Source of the DNA: Adhaeribacter radiodurans
Lineage (GTDB): Bacteria; Bacteroidota; Bacteroidia; Cytophagales; Hymenobacteraceae
Direction of reading: 5' to 3'
Assembly: GCF_014075995.1 (NCBI RefSeq)
Contig: NZ_CP055153.1
Span: 6,138,001 to 6,202,000, forward strand
Length of the DNA: 64,000 bases
Shown here: in pieces, positions 6,792-15,586 of the stretch
How positions within the stretch are numbered: the stretch's first letter is position 1
Layout of the letters: every line of letters starts with the position of its first letter
The notes under the pieces: generated by a model
Databases searched by the model: none
Told to the model about the DNA's origin: nothing
What the model saw: only the letters and a program-made list of their open reading frames with translations
Translations under genes and position numbers: made by a program

Positions 6792-8324
6792 TTACCTTGA
6801 TATTATTAACTTTTTTGTTTCAATTAATTTATTGGCATACCATAACCGACAATAGTACATTCCATTAGCAAGGTTCGGGAGCTTTAAAAGTACAAAGTTA
6901 TCTGTAGCAGCTTGGGTTAAGACTACTTGTCCCACACTATTTACTATTTGAACTTGCTGTAATTCTTTATTCGCGGGAGCTACTATTGAAACTTGCTCTT
7001 GAGCCGGATTAGGAAAAATAACCGGTTCTGTTCCAGTTACGCGGATGTATTGCGTTTTAGTAACCGCATCGGATATAGAACTAAAACTGGCCGTAAACGA
7101 AACGGCGTAAATACCTGGCTGATCGTACCGAACCATTGGGTTCTGTTCTGTAGAAGTAGCGATGTTACCCCCTTCAAACGCCCAGGCCCATCCGTTGGCT
7201 CGTACTCCAATACTAGCATCCTGAAACTGCACCGTTGTTCCAGCTACAATAATAGTATCAGATACTTCGAAATCGGCGGTGAGCGGACTGGTACACACCA
7301 CTGCCGTAGTTAATATATTCTGACGGACAGTACTTAAGATGCTTTGCATGTATTCGGCCTGATCCTGCGTAAACAAATTCATACAGGCATCATCGGTATA
7401 ATCGAGAAAGTTCTGGTACATATTGCCGCCTGCCGAGCCATTGCTACAGGATTCTACTTTGCCCGTTGGGCAACCAGTAGAAGGCTTATCCTGATTAGGG
7501 GTATCATTAATATCATCGGAGTCGTTACAACTACCTGTATCGTTAGTGCCCCAGATATGTTGTAATCCCAACCAATGAGCAATTTCATGCGTACCCGTAC
7601 GGCCTAAATTAAATCTGGAGGCAAACGGATTAGCGGGTGCCCGGCCAATAGTGGTATAATCCAACACTACTCCATCTGTTTCGGCAAGACTACCTGGATA
7701 TTGCGCGTAACCAAGAGTTTTACTTTGAAGGTTACATACCCAAATATTTAAATACCGTTCACTATCCCAAGCATTCTGACCGCCATAAACTGAAAATTTA
7801 ACGGCATCGTCCTGATCAAATTCAGTAGTGGAGGTAAACTTGCGTGTAACACCCGTAGTAGGATTACCTTTGGGGTCACGGGTAGCTAAACAAAATTGAA
7901 TGCGGGAGTCGGCAGCCACGCCTTTAAACTGCGGCAATGTTTGGGAAGAATCCGCATTAAGGCGACGATAATCTTCGTTTAAAATTTCTAATTGCGAGAG
8001 TATCTGCTCGGTAGATATGTTTTCCTGACTAGTGTGATACACCACATGAAATACCACCGGCACTACGGTTACTGGTTGTTGCAACCGCGCCAACTTTTTC
8101 TGCTGCCGATACTTTTGAGCCCGTTTCTTTGCTTTTTGCATTTGATTAAGTAAATCCGGGTGAAGTTGCTGCAAGCGTTGTGTTACTTCGTTGGTGGCGC
8201 AGCGAGGTTTTGGATTTGGTTGTTGCGCCATAACAGTACCCGCTAGTAAAAGTAGCCAGATAATACAAACAGAATTAGTTAAACGCAAGGAGATAATTTT
8301 CAAAACTGGTAGAAGTTTAAGCAT
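6792..8324 (-). CDS. Secreted M43-family zinc metalloprotease with PKD domain and T9SS sorting tail
   Basis: A 510-residue exported protease. An N-terminal signal peptide (hydrophobic IIWLLLLAGTVMA ending near residue 33) is followed by a propeptide and the catalytic domain. Its HEIAHWLGLQH motif carries the zinc ligands His246, His250 and His256 and catalytic Glu247, the extended HExxHxxGxxH of pappalysin/cytophagalysin-type M43 enzymes. A PKD-like domain spans about residues 345-425. The last 80 residues, starting FPNPAQEQVSI, form a type A T9SS C-terminal sorting domain ending in KKLIISR, so it should be exported through the outer membrane and released or anchored. The gene stands alone. 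Its 3' end lies some 170 bases from the putative sulfur operon promoter. Confidence 0.92.
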   Translation of the reverse strand: MLKLLPVLKIISLRLTNSVCIIWLLLLAGTVMAQQPNPKPRCATNEVTQRLQQLHPDLLNQMQKAKKRAQKYRQQKKLARLQQPVTVVPVVFHVVYHTSQENISTEQILSQLEILNEDYRRLNADSSQTLPQFKGVAADSRIQFCLATRDPKGNPTTGVTRKFTSTTEFDQDDAVKFSVYGGQNAWDSERYLNIWVCNLQSKTLGYAQYPGSLAETDGVVLDYTTIGRAPANPFASRFNLGRTGTHEIAHWLGLQHIWGTNDTGSCNDSDDINDTPNQDKPSTGCPTGKVESCSNGSAGGNMYQNFLDYTDDACMNLFTQDQAEYMQSILSTVRQNILTTAVVCTSPLTADFEVSDTIIVAGTTVQFQDASIGVRANGWAWAFEGGNIATSTEQNPMVRYDQPGIYAVSFTASFSSISDAVTKTQYIRVTGTEPVIFPNPAQEQVSIVAPANKELQQVQIVNSVGQVVLTQAATDNFVLLKLPNLANGMYYCRLWYANKLIETKKLIISR

Positions 8325-8443
8325 ACATATGGTAATTCGTTAAAATCATATGCCTGGTTATTAAAACGATAAACTATTTACTTTTCGTTTAATAATTACA
8401 AGAACCATTTACTTCATTATTAATGTAAAAGGTATAATCATAC

Positions 8444-8469
8444 AAAAGCCCGGCATAAAGCCAGGCTTT
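8444..8469 (-). terminator. Terminator of the sugar transporter gene
   Basis: Minus-strand AAAGCCTGGC pairs with GCCGGGCTTT (one G-U) around TTTAT and runs into TTTTG. It is 23 bases beyond the transporter stop codon. Confidence 0.85.
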
Positions 8470-8492
8470 CGTGTAATTTAATTTCTTAAAAA

Positions 8493-9788
8493 CTAGGTTC
8501 TGATTTTGTGACCAGCAACGGCATAATACCATATAAACAGGTAACATGGTACCATAATCCAGTAAGCCTGCTGTAAGTTAATAACATCGCCTAATTTACC
8601 GTAAAGTAAAGGAATAATGGCTCCCCCAGAAATTGCCATAATAATATAAGAAGAACCTATTTTAGTAAAACGGCCTAAATCTGCCAGGGCCAGAGGCCAA
8701 AGCGCCGGCCACATAAGCGAGTTGGCTAAGCCTAATAGCGAAATAAATAATACGGATACATACCCATCTGTAAATATGGCGGCTAAAGATAATATCACCC
8801 CAATAATAGCACATACTTTAAGGGCTTTGTCTTGCGTAAAGTACTTCGGAATACAAATAATTCCCACAATGTAGCCTACAATCATAGCAATAAGCGTATA
8901 CGTGGTAAAAAACTTAGCCACCGTAAGTGGAATCTGATGATAATTATTCGCGTAGCTGATAACAGTATCACCGGCCATTACTTCTACCCCCACGTATAAG
9001 AAAAAGGTGAGCACGCCTATTACTAAATGTGGGAATTGGAATACACTGGTTTTACGTACATTAGCCGCTGCTACTGTTTCATCTTCCTTGTCGGTATCAA
9101 TTTCGGGTAAGCCGGAGAAATAAATCATTATAGCTAAAACAACCAGCACCGCTACCATAATTAAATAAGGCGTAATAACCCGAGCCGCCAGTTCATTTAA
9201 TTCGGCGGCTTTTTGTACGGCATCCATGCTGCTGATACGGGCATTAAGCGCATCGGCATCTTGTAATACAATGGCCCCTAAAATAATAGGAGCTAAAGCC
9301 CCCGCTACTTTATTACAAATACCCATAATACTAATGCGTTTGGCGGCACTTTCTAATGGCCCCAAAATAGTAATGTACGGGTTAGAGGCTGTTTGCAGAA
9401 TGGCTAACCCGGTACCCTGAATAAATAATCCCAGTAAAAACAAGGCATACTGCCGGGTAAGAGCCGCTGGAATAAATATTACGGCGCCTACGGCCATTAT
9501 TAATAACCCAACCGACATCCCTTTCTTAAAACCAGTAACCTTAAGCACCCACGCCGATGGAATAGCCATGACCAGGTAAGAAATATAAAAAGCAAAGGCT
9601 ACTAAATACGATTCAAAATTATTAAGCTCACAAGCAATTTTTAGATAAGGAATTAATACCGAATTTAACCAGGTTACAAACCCGAAAATAAAAAACAGCG
9701 CCCCTATTATTACAATGGAGCGCATATAATGTGCATTTGTGGCGGCCGGACTTGGAACAGGCTTTTGAGATACCGAACTGTTGGTCAT
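8493..9788 (-). CDS. FucP-type sugar:H+ symporter (MFS)
   Basis: A 431-residue inner-membrane transporter of the major facilitator superfamily, FucP/glucose-galactose branch, with about twelve hydrophobic segments. Diagnostic stretches include FFIFGFVTWLNSVLIPYLK in the first helix, LGLFIQGTGLAILQTASNPY after helix 4, and SLMWPALWPLALADLGRFT in the C-terminal half. Members import L-fucose, glucose, galactose or related sugars with protons; the exact sugar cannot be read from sequence. No sugar-metabolism gene or regulator is adjacent, so it appears to be a single-gene unit with its own terminator. Confidence 0.88.
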   Translation of the reverse strand: MTNSSVSQKPVPSPAATNAHYMRSIVIIGALFFIFGFVTWLNSVLIPYLKIACELNNFESYLVAFAFYISYLVMAIPSAWVLKVTGFKKGMSVGLLIMAVGAVIFIPAALTRQYALFLLGLFIQGTGLAILQTASNPYITILGPLESAAKRISIMGICNKVAGALAPIILGAIVLQDADALNARISSMDAVQKAAELNELAARVITPYLIMVAVLVVLAIMIYFSGLPEIDTDKEDETVAAANVRKTSVFQFPHLVIGVLTFFLYVGVEVMAGDTVISYANNYHQIPLTVAKFFTTYTLIAMIVGYIVGIICIPKYFTQDKALKVCAIIGVILSLAAIFTDGYVSVLFISLLGLANSLMWPALWPLALADLGRFTKIGSSYIIMAISGGAIIPLLYGKLGDVINLQQAYWIMVPCYLFIWYYAVAGHKIRT

Positions 9789-10038
9789 GGTTGTTAAAAA
9801 GATGATTTCGTTTTGTACACAAACGTGCTAGCCGAAAGTAATAAATTATTTTGAAATTATAACAAGTAAGATTATTTGAGTTGGGACAACTTGGGTTAGA
9901 AAATAAATAGTAATTGAAAAAAGTAAAATTTATGTTTAACCTGATGCGGCGGCTGATTAAATCTGCTTAAAAACTATTAAGAAAGTAAGCCACAGTTAAA
10001 GTAAAACAAAGCATTTACTAAAATATGCCGCAGGCGTA

Positions 10039-10635
10039 TTATCGGATAGTAGCCTGTACCTGGTAGCGCAGAGGATCAAAGAAAATAGTTTTTTGAGTGC
10101 CACTGATCTGGTAAGTTGCAATCTGGTTTTTACCGTTTACGGGAGCGCAAGTAAGGGAAAAATCTTTTGCCGATGATACCAGATAATTATCTTCCCGGTA
10201 TTTACCGGAAATTTGGATTACCCGCTGCTCAGGCGAAAGACTAACTTCCAGGTATTCCACGGTAGCATCGCGGTAACCGGCGCGTTTGCGGTAAGTAGTT
10301 TTACTCTGACCATCGGAAGTGGTTAATTTTGATATGTCGTAGGCAGCCCGAAGAGCCGGTTTGTTTATATCTGCCTGACTAAAAGTTTCTAATTCCCGCG
10401 CCCAATTTACCTGAGGTAATAAGGTAGTTTCCGGAGAGCCTGGTTGCGTACTTACTTTTTTTTCTACTTGCGCACGGGTTGTTTCTAATTGCTTTACCTG
10501 ACCGGCAATAAATTCATTCAAATTAAAATACGGTGCAGCCACCGTTGTAGAACGTGCCGGTGCAGCAGACTGGTTGTTACAACTAATCAACCAGCCTGCT
10601 CCTATCAGCAAACTATATTTCAGATAACGAATCAA
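10039..10635 (-). CDS. Putative lipoprotein, unknown function
   Basis: A 198-residue protein with a lipoprotein signal: LLIGAGWLISC, with the lipidated cysteine at residue 19. The mature part begins with an Ala/Ser-rich spacer, contains an EFIAGQVKQLETTRAQVEKK helix, and then a beta-rich segment. I do not recognise a named domain. It lies 14 bases downstream of gpmI on the same strand and is probably co-transcribed with it, which is a positional link rather than evidence of shared function. It likely sits at the periplasmic face of a membrane. Confidence 0.72.
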   Translation of the reverse strand: MIRYLKYSLLIGAGWLISCNNQSAAPARSTTVAAPYFNLNEFIAGQVKQLETTRAQVEKKVSTQPGSPETTLLPQVNWARELETFSQADINKPALRAAYDISKLTTSDGQSKTTYRKRAGYRDATVEYLEVSLSPEQRVIQISGKYREDNYLVSSAKDFSLTCAPVNGKNQIATYQISGTQKTIFFDPLRYQVQATIR

Positions 10636-10649
10636 GACAAATAAAATAA

Positions 10650-12179
10650 TTAAACGTGCTGTAATAACGAATTTCCGGTCATATCTGGTGGTTGCGGTAT
10701 GCCCATCAATTCCAGAATAGTAGGAGCTAAATCGCCTAACTTGCCATTCTGTAAAGTTCCCTGATAATCATTAGAAGCCAAAATAAACGGCACCAGGTTA
10801 GTAGTATGAGCAGTATTAGGAGTTCCATCCGGATTAATCATCATTTCGGCATTGCCATGATCGGCAATAACTATACAGGCATAATCGCTGGCTAAAGCAG
10901 TGGTTACTACTGCCTCGGCACACTGGTCTACGGTTTCTACGGCTTTTACGGCTGCTTCAAACACCCCGGTATGGCCTACCATATCCGGATTCGCAAAATT
11001 AAGACAGATAAAATCAGCGGTTTTGTCACGCAGTTCCGGCACAATTGTATCGCGAAGTTCAAAAGCGCTCATTTCTGGTTGCAGGTCGTAAGTAGCTACT
11101 TTAGGCGAAGCACACAATAAACGTTTTTCACCGTTAAAAACGGCTTCGCGGCCACCCGAGAAGAAAAAGGTAACGTGCGGGTATTTTTCGGTTTCAGCAA
11201 TCCGGATTTGCGTTTTTCCGGCATTGGCAACTACTTCGCCCAGCGTATTATTTAAATTATCTTTATCAAAAATAGGCTTTACCCCAACAAAACTATCGTC
11301 GTAATTAGTAAGAGTAAGGTAATACAGGTTGAGCTTGTGCATATTTTGCTCATGAAAATCGCGCTGCGTTAAAGCTTGGGTTATTTCACGGCCCCGGTCG
11401 GTACGGAAGTTAAAACACAAAACTACATCGCCTTCTTCAATAATTGCTACAGGTTTACCGCCCGTATCAACTTTCACAATCGGTTTTACAAACTCATCGG
11501 TAATGCCAGCAACATAAGAATCTTGTAAGGCCGCAATAGGATTAGTAGTGGTTTGCCCGATGCCATGTACCATTAGATCATAGGCCTCTTTTACCCGTTC
11601 CCAGCGGTTATCCCGGTCCATAGCGTAATAGCGACCCACAATAGAGGCTAGTTCACCGGTGGTTTGAGCCATGTGGCTTTCCAAGCTTTGCAAATAACCT
11701 ACCCCACCTTTGGGGTCAGTATCGCGGCCATCGGTAAAAGCGTGCACGTACACGTGCTTTAAGCCTTTATCAGCGGCAATAGAACATAAGGCTTTCAGGT
11801 GGTCTAGGTGCGAGTGTACCCCTCCATCGGAAACAAGGCCCATAAAATGCACTTTTTTATTCTGCGTTTGGGCATATTCCAGAGCTTCGGCTAAAACCGG
11901 CATTGTTTCGAGTTCGTGTTCCCGAATAGAAACGTTTATTTTTACCAAATCCTGGTAAACAACCCGGCCCGCACCAATGTTCATGTGACCTACTTCTGAA
12001 TTCCCCATCTGTCCTTCCGGCAAACCTACCGCTTCGCCCGAGGCTTCAAGTTTAGCGTGCGGGAAACGTTGGTAAAGAGAGTCTACAAAAGGAGTCTGAG
12101 CTTGGTCCACAGCGGATACCCGGGTATCATTAGCAATTCCCCAGCCATCCAGAATTATTAAAATAACCTTTTTGTTCAT
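10650..12179 (-). CDS. gpmI: 2,3-bisphosphoglycerate-independent phosphoglycerate mutase
   Basis: A 509-residue glycolytic enzyme that interconverts 3- and 2-phosphoglycerate using two Mn2+ ions. The N-terminal ILDGWG carries a metal ligand, the phosphoserine nucleophile is Ser61 in GNSEVGHMNIGAG, and the C-terminal metal-binding motifs LNFANPDMVGHTG and IADHGNAE are present. The length is normal for the family (about 510). The start is supported by a TATCTTTG -7 element only a few bases before the ATG, implying a very short 5' leader. A lipoprotein gene of unknown role follows. Confidence 0.96.
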   Translation of the reverse strand: MNKKVILIILDGWGIANDTRVSAVDQAQTPFVDSLYQRFPHAKLEASGEAVGLPEGQMGNSEVGHMNIGAGRVVYQDLVKINVSIREHELETMPVLAEALEYAQTQNKKVHFMGLVSDGGVHSHLDHLKALCSIAADKGLKHVYVHAFTDGRDTDPKGGVGYLQSLESHMAQTTGELASIVGRYYAMDRDNRWERVKEAYDLMVHGIGQTTTNPIAALQDSYVAGITDEFVKPIVKVDTGGKPVAIIEEGDVVLCFNFRTDRGREITQALTQRDFHEQNMHKLNLYYLTLTNYDDSFVGVKPIFDKDNLNNTLGEVVANAGKTQIRIAETEKYPHVTFFFSGGREAVFNGEKRLLCASPKVATYDLQPEMSAFELRDTIVPELRDKTADFICLNFANPDMVGHTGVFEAAVKAVETVDQCAEAVVTTALASDYACIVIADHGNAEMMINPDGTPNTAHTTNLVPFILASNDYQGTLQNGKLGDLAPTILELMGIPQPPDMTGNSLLQHV

Positions 12180-12183
12180 GTTG

Positions 12184-12191
12184 CAAAGATA
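12184..12191 (-). promoter_or_regulatory. -7 promoter element for gpmI
   Basis: Minus-strand TATCTTTG matches TAnnTTTG exactly and lies immediately upstream of the gpmI ATG at 12179. The mRNA would be nearly leaderless. No clear TTG -33 element is seen at the usual spacing. Confidence 0.5.
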
Positions 12192-12318
12192 ATATTCTGC
12201 ATTAAAATGTATAATTTTTGTTAACTTGCTGCATTAAAATCCGAATAATACAATTATTGGTAGCGAACACCTTGGCACAGTTTTAGCACTTAGGCCATCA
12301 GATTACTTTAGGTCACTT

Positions 12319-12726
12319 ATGAAAACGATTAAATTAGTTCTGACAATGCTGACATTTGTCATTACCTCTTGGGTATTTACAGGTCAGGTATATGCTCAGG
12401 ACGATGTGCTGAGTGGTGTTCGGACAGCACTCAGTACCGGAGATTCAAAACAATTAGCGCAATATTTTAATACTTCCGTTGAAATAGGAATTGATGGTAA
12501 TAAATCTACTTACAGCCAAACGCAAGCTGAATTTGTACTCCGTGATTTTTTTAGTAAACAAGCTCCAACAGGTTTAGAACGCTTACACAATGGTTCATCT
12601 GACCAGGGGCTAACGTACGAAATTATGAAATACAAATATAACGGTGGTTCTTATCGGGTAATGGTGTACATTAAACAATTTAGAGGCGCTAATCTGATAG
12701 ACACTATTGAATTTACAAAAGAATAG
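12319..12726 (+). CDS. DUF4783 family exported protein
   Basis: A 135-residue protein with a signal peptide (hydrophobic core to about residue 26, ending VYAQ) and a small domain of the DUF4783 family, recognisable from DVLSGVRTALSTGDSKQLAQ and the FSKQAPTGLERLHNGSSDQG segment. The fold suggests an NTF2/cystatin-like alpha+beta domain (inference). Function is unknown. It precedes nadC, the position it is often found in within Bacteroidota. A strong terminator follows at 12784, so it is separately transcribed from nadC. Confidence 0.82.
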   Translation: MKTIKLVLTMLTFVITSWVFTGQVYAQDDVLSGVRTALSTGDSKQLAQYFNTSVEIGIDGNKSTYSQTQAEFVLRDFFSKQAPTGLERLHNGSSDQGLTYEIMKYKYNGGSYRVMVYIKQFRGANLIDTIEFTKE

Positions 12727-12783
12727 TAATAGTGGGTGTATAGCCTATAGTTGATAGAAATAAATTACCAACTAGTTATTAGT

Positions 12784-12816
12784 AAGCGCAGAACCAAAAA
12801 GTTCTGCGCTTTTTTA
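12784..12816 (+). terminator. Intrinsic terminator after the DUF4783 gene
   Basis: AAGCGCAGAAC pairs perfectly with GTTCTGCGCTT around CAAAAA, followed by a T-run. Confidence 0.92.
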
Positions 12817-12999
12817 TTTTATGGCAAATACCTTTTTCTATTTACTTTTTTGTGTTAAAAAATAAATTCAGCATTAATCTTATGAGGCGTTTTGGCGTAA
12901 TGACGAATAGTTGAGGAATGAAACAGTTGGTGCTTTTAAAGCCTAAAACTAAATTAACCTGTAACTTGCAACCTTTAACGTGTATTAAATAACTGATTT

Positions 13000-13860
13000 G
13001 TGAGACCATCTTATATAACCGACGAAGCCCTGGAACAATTTATTAAGCAAGCATTAGCCGAAGACGTAGGAGATGGTGACCATTCGTCGCTGGCCTCTAT
13101 TCCGGATAGTGCCCAAAATGAAGCCCAGTTGTTAATAAAAGGTACGGGAATATTGGCAGGCGTAGAACTGGCCCAGGAAATTATTCGTTGCGTAGATCCT
13201 GCTTTGCGCGTAAATGTATATTTAACCGATGGCGCTACGGTTAAACCCGGCGATGTCGCCTTTATTGTTTCTGGTAAAGCCCAGTCTATTTTAACCGCCG
13301 AACGTCTGGTTTTAAATTGCATGCAGCGCATGAGTGGCATTGCTACCTATACCCACCAATTAAATCAACTAATTGCCGGTACAAACGCTCGTTTACTGGA
13401 TACCCGCAAAACTACGCCCAACTTCCGGATGATGGAAAAATGGGCGGTATTAATTGGTGGCGGCGTAAACCACCGGTATGGTCTTTTCGACATGATTATT
13501 CTGAAAGATAACCACGTAGATTATGCCGGCGGTATTAAGCAAGCTATTGCGGCCACTAAAGATTACCTGCAACGAACAAACCGGCAATTAAAAATAGTAG
13601 TGGAAACCCGTAATTTACAGGAAGTACAACAAGTATTAGAAACCAGTGGTATAGATCGCATTATGCTGGATAACATGACACCTGATCAGTTGCGGGAAGC
13701 CGTGCAACTTATTGGCGGACGTGTTACTACCGAAGCTTCGGGTGGTATTACAAACGAAACAATTGCGGCCATAGCAGCTACCAGCGTCGATTATATTTCC
13801 GTGGGAGCTCTTACCCATTCGGTACGAAGCATGGATATAAGCCTGAAAGCAAGAAAATAA
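13000..13860 (+). CDS. nadC: Nicotinate-nucleotide pyrophosphorylase (carboxylating)
   Basis: A 286-residue enzyme of de novo NAD synthesis that converts quinolinate and PRPP to nicotinate mononucleotide. It shows the N-terminal AEDVGDGDHSS motif, TAERLVLNCMQRMSGIAT, the substrate-binding LDTRKTTPNFRMMEKWAV loop, GGGVNHRYGL and the C-terminal EASGGI barrel loop. The length is typical. The start is GTG at 13000; no in-frame ATG lies close by that would keep the conserved N-terminus. A 15-base string (CCTGTAACTTGCAAC) at 12958-12972 also occurs before metZ. nadA and nadB are not in the window. A weak hairpin with T-run near 13881-13925 may terminate it. Confidence 0.95.
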   Translation: MRPSYITDEALEQFIKQALAEDVGDGDHSSLASIPDSAQNEAQLLIKGTGILAGVELAQEIIRCVDPALRVNVYLTDGATVKPGDVAFIVSGKAQSILTAERLVLNCMQRMSGIATYTHQLNQLIAGTNARLLDTRKTTPNFRMMEKWAVLIGGGVNHRYGLFDMIILKDNHVDYAGGIKQAIAATKDYLQRTNRQLKIVVETRNLQEVQQVLETSGIDRIMLDNMTPDQLREAVQLIGGRVTTEASGGITNETIAAIAATSVDYISVGALTHSVRSMDISLKARK

Positions 13861-13942
13861 TTTATTTAAACCTCCAAATCAAAAAGCCATTAAGTAAGCG
13901 GCAAAAATCTAATCTGGCTTTTTTAACAAGTTAAATTTTATC

Positions 13943-13950
13943 TACTTTTG
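13943..13950 (+). promoter_or_regulatory. -7 promoter element before the YcxB-like gene
   Basis: TACTTTTG matches TAnnTTTG exactly and is 39 bases upstream of the GTG start at 13989. A TTG -33 element is not evident. Confidence 0.45.
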
Positions 13951-13988
13951 TGCCGCTTTAAATTTATTAATTCCTAATTACCCAACGC

Positions 13989-14462
13989 GTGATTATTAAA
14001 ACCAAAAAGTACAAGTTAGAAACGAGTACGTACATTAAAATGGCCATGTTCGAATTATTGCGCAAGCAATGGTGGTTCATTATTGGGCCAATTGCCGTGG
14101 CTTGCCTGGCCTTTATCTGGCCTTCGTGGTGGTTTATTTCCGGCGCTATTTTAATTGTAGTGCTCTATTTACTGTTCTGGGCCGTACAGTTTACCGGCGT
14201 TACCCAATTAGAACAAAATAAAATAATCTTCGAGAAAATGGCTTACGAGATCGATGGTCGTCAGATTTTAATGAAAATAAACGAAAAGCAAGGAATGCCG
14301 GTAACTTGGGAAATGATCAAAAGTGCCAAGAAAACCAACGATGCCTACCTACTTTCGTTATCAAAAGCTCAGTTTATTCACTTACCTTTCCGGATATTTT
14401 CCGGACCTAACGACCTTAAAATGATGGATGCTTATTTAAAACGTAAGAATCTGATTGCTTAA
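13989..14462 (+). CDS. YcxB-like small membrane protein
   Basis: A 157-residue protein with two closely spaced membrane helices (about residues 28-45 and 48-68, rich in Trp: KQWWFIIGP, WPSWWF) followed by a soluble beta-rich tail resembling the YcxB-like domain, including ITYE-type strands and the ending MDAYLKRKN. Function unknown. Translation starts at GTG 13989; an ATG at residue 18 is possible but would lose the conserved first strand. It probably belongs to the inner membrane and forms a single-gene unit. Confidence 0.65.
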   Translation: MIIKTKKYKLETSTYIKMAMFELLRKQWWFIIGPIAVACLAFIWPSWWFISGAILIVVLYLLFWAVQFTGVTQLEQNKIIFEKMAYEIDGRQILMKINEKQGMPVTWEMIKSAKKTNDAYLLSLSKAQFIHLPFRIFSGPNDLKMMDAYLKRKNLIA

Positions 14463-14594
14463 CTTTAGTAACTAGCCGAAGACAATAATAGCGCTGGATT
14501 TAGTAAATATTCAGCATTAAAGGTATCCATTCTTTTAAAGAATCGTTCTAGCAAATAATAAAATTGCTGTTATACTCAATAGATTAAGAAATAA

Positions 14595-14894
14595 ATGACA
14601 ACAAAAGCTCTTACTTTAGCCCTTGCTTTGGGTACTTCGTGGTTAGTGGCCTGCAGCAGCGAACCTTCAGATTTACGACCAGAGAACAAAGTTTCCGTGG
14701 ATCAAGTACCGCCAGGAACCCGTACTAGCGGTAACCTGGACAACGCGGCCGACAACAGTGCGCATGATAATTCCCGTGAAGATGTTATGCTGAACCACGA
14801 TGAGCACTCCAATCAATCGCTTGATAATACAAAAGAACAAGTAGTTGATTCTACTAAAACTACTCAGAAAGATGCAGTAGAAAACCACGAATAA
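14595..14894 (+). CDS. Small hydrophilic lipoprotein, unknown function
   Basis: A 99-residue protein with a lipobox (SWLVAC, lipidated Cys20) and a low-complexity, Asp/Asn/Ser-rich mature part with no predicted hydrophobic core (DNAADNSAHDNS and similar). It resembles small disordered lipoproteins common in this group; no domain is recognised. It lies 61 bases before another small lipoprotein gene that carries a metal-binding motif, so the pair could be co-expressed. Confidence 0.65.
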   Translation: MTTKALTLALALGTSWLVACSSEPSDLRPENKVSVDQVPPGTRTSGNLDNAADNSAHDNSREDVMLNHDEHSNQSLDNTKEQVVDSTKTTQKDAVENHE

Positions 14895-14955
14895 TCAGTA
14901 AAAAGGAATACGTTTTATTCTTCCGGATTATTTTGCGTTAGACCTATTTTAAAGC

Positions 14956-15234
14956 ATGAAATTAAAAAATATTGCATTTGCCATACTTATTGCAAGCAGC
15001 AGCTTCTTAGGAGCTTGTAATAACACAAATTCTGAAAAGAGTACCGCTACTGAAACGGCCGAAACAAATACGGCTCCGGACTCAGCTAGCACCGCCCAGT
15101 TGGCGTATATCTGCCCGATGCAGTGCGAAGGCAGCGCCAGCAACACGCCGGGTAAATGCCCGGTTTGTACCATGGATTTGGTAAAGAACCCTGATTTTAA
15201 AGGTACTACTGTTGCAGACTCAACAGCTTTATAG
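14956..15234 (+). CDS. Lipoprotein with heavy-metal-binding domain (HMBD)
   Basis: A 92-residue lipoprotein with lipobox FLGAC (Cys21). After a Thr/Ala/Glu-rich spacer comes the short heavy-metal-binding module YICPMQCEGSAS...CPVCTMDL, the pattern often attached to CusA/CusB-like and copper ATPase proteins. In CxMxC-type modules Cys and Met bind Cu or related metals. Here it stands alone as a lipoprotein, perhaps a periplasmic metal chaperone or buffer (inference). A ZIP-family metal transporter is encoded 1.1 kb downstream. A terminator directly follows. Confidence 0.8.
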   Translation: MKLKNIAFAILIASSSFLGACNNTNSEKSTATETAETNTAPDSASTAQLAYICPMQCEGSASNTPGKCPVCTMDLVKNPDFKGTTVADSTAL

Positions 15235-15258
15235 ATGATTAAAATTATTACATACAGT

Positions 15259-15289
15259 AAAAAGACAGGTAGAAATATCTGTCTTTTTT
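15259..15289 (+). terminator. Intrinsic terminator after the HMBD lipoprotein
   Basis: AAAAAGACAG pairs with CTGTCTTTTT around a 10-base loop, ending in a T-run. The remaining bases up to 15,540 contain no gene that I can see. Confidence 0.88.
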
Positions 15290-15540
15290 ATTGAATACAT
15301 GTTGGTTTACTATTATCTGTCCAGTTTTCAGGTCTGTTTTCCAAAGAAGCGTTTTAAATGCAGAAAGAGAGTTTCGCTGTGGTAAATAAAACTATTTTTA
15401 AATAGATAAAAGCGGATACCAATGTGCATTTAGGCGGTTTGATTCTTTATTTAAATAAAGTCTACTTGAAATTTTTTCTAAAACCGTGCGTCTTACTTTC
15501 CCTAAAAGAACATAACTAGTAAAATTAATTTTTCATGAGC

Positions 15541-15568
15541 TTGATTTGTAAAATAACCCTTACCTTTG
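15541..15568 (+). promoter_or_regulatory. Bacteroidota-type promoter of the methyltransferase gene
   Basis: A TTG at 15541-15543 and a perfect -7 TACCTTTG at 15561-15568 are separated by 17 bases, within the accepted spacing for this phylum. Transcription would start about 15573-15576, before the ATG at 15587 but after an upstream in-frame TTG at 15566. This rules out the TTG as the start codon. Confidence 0.65.
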
Positions 15569-15586
15569 CGGCCATTTACTAAAATT

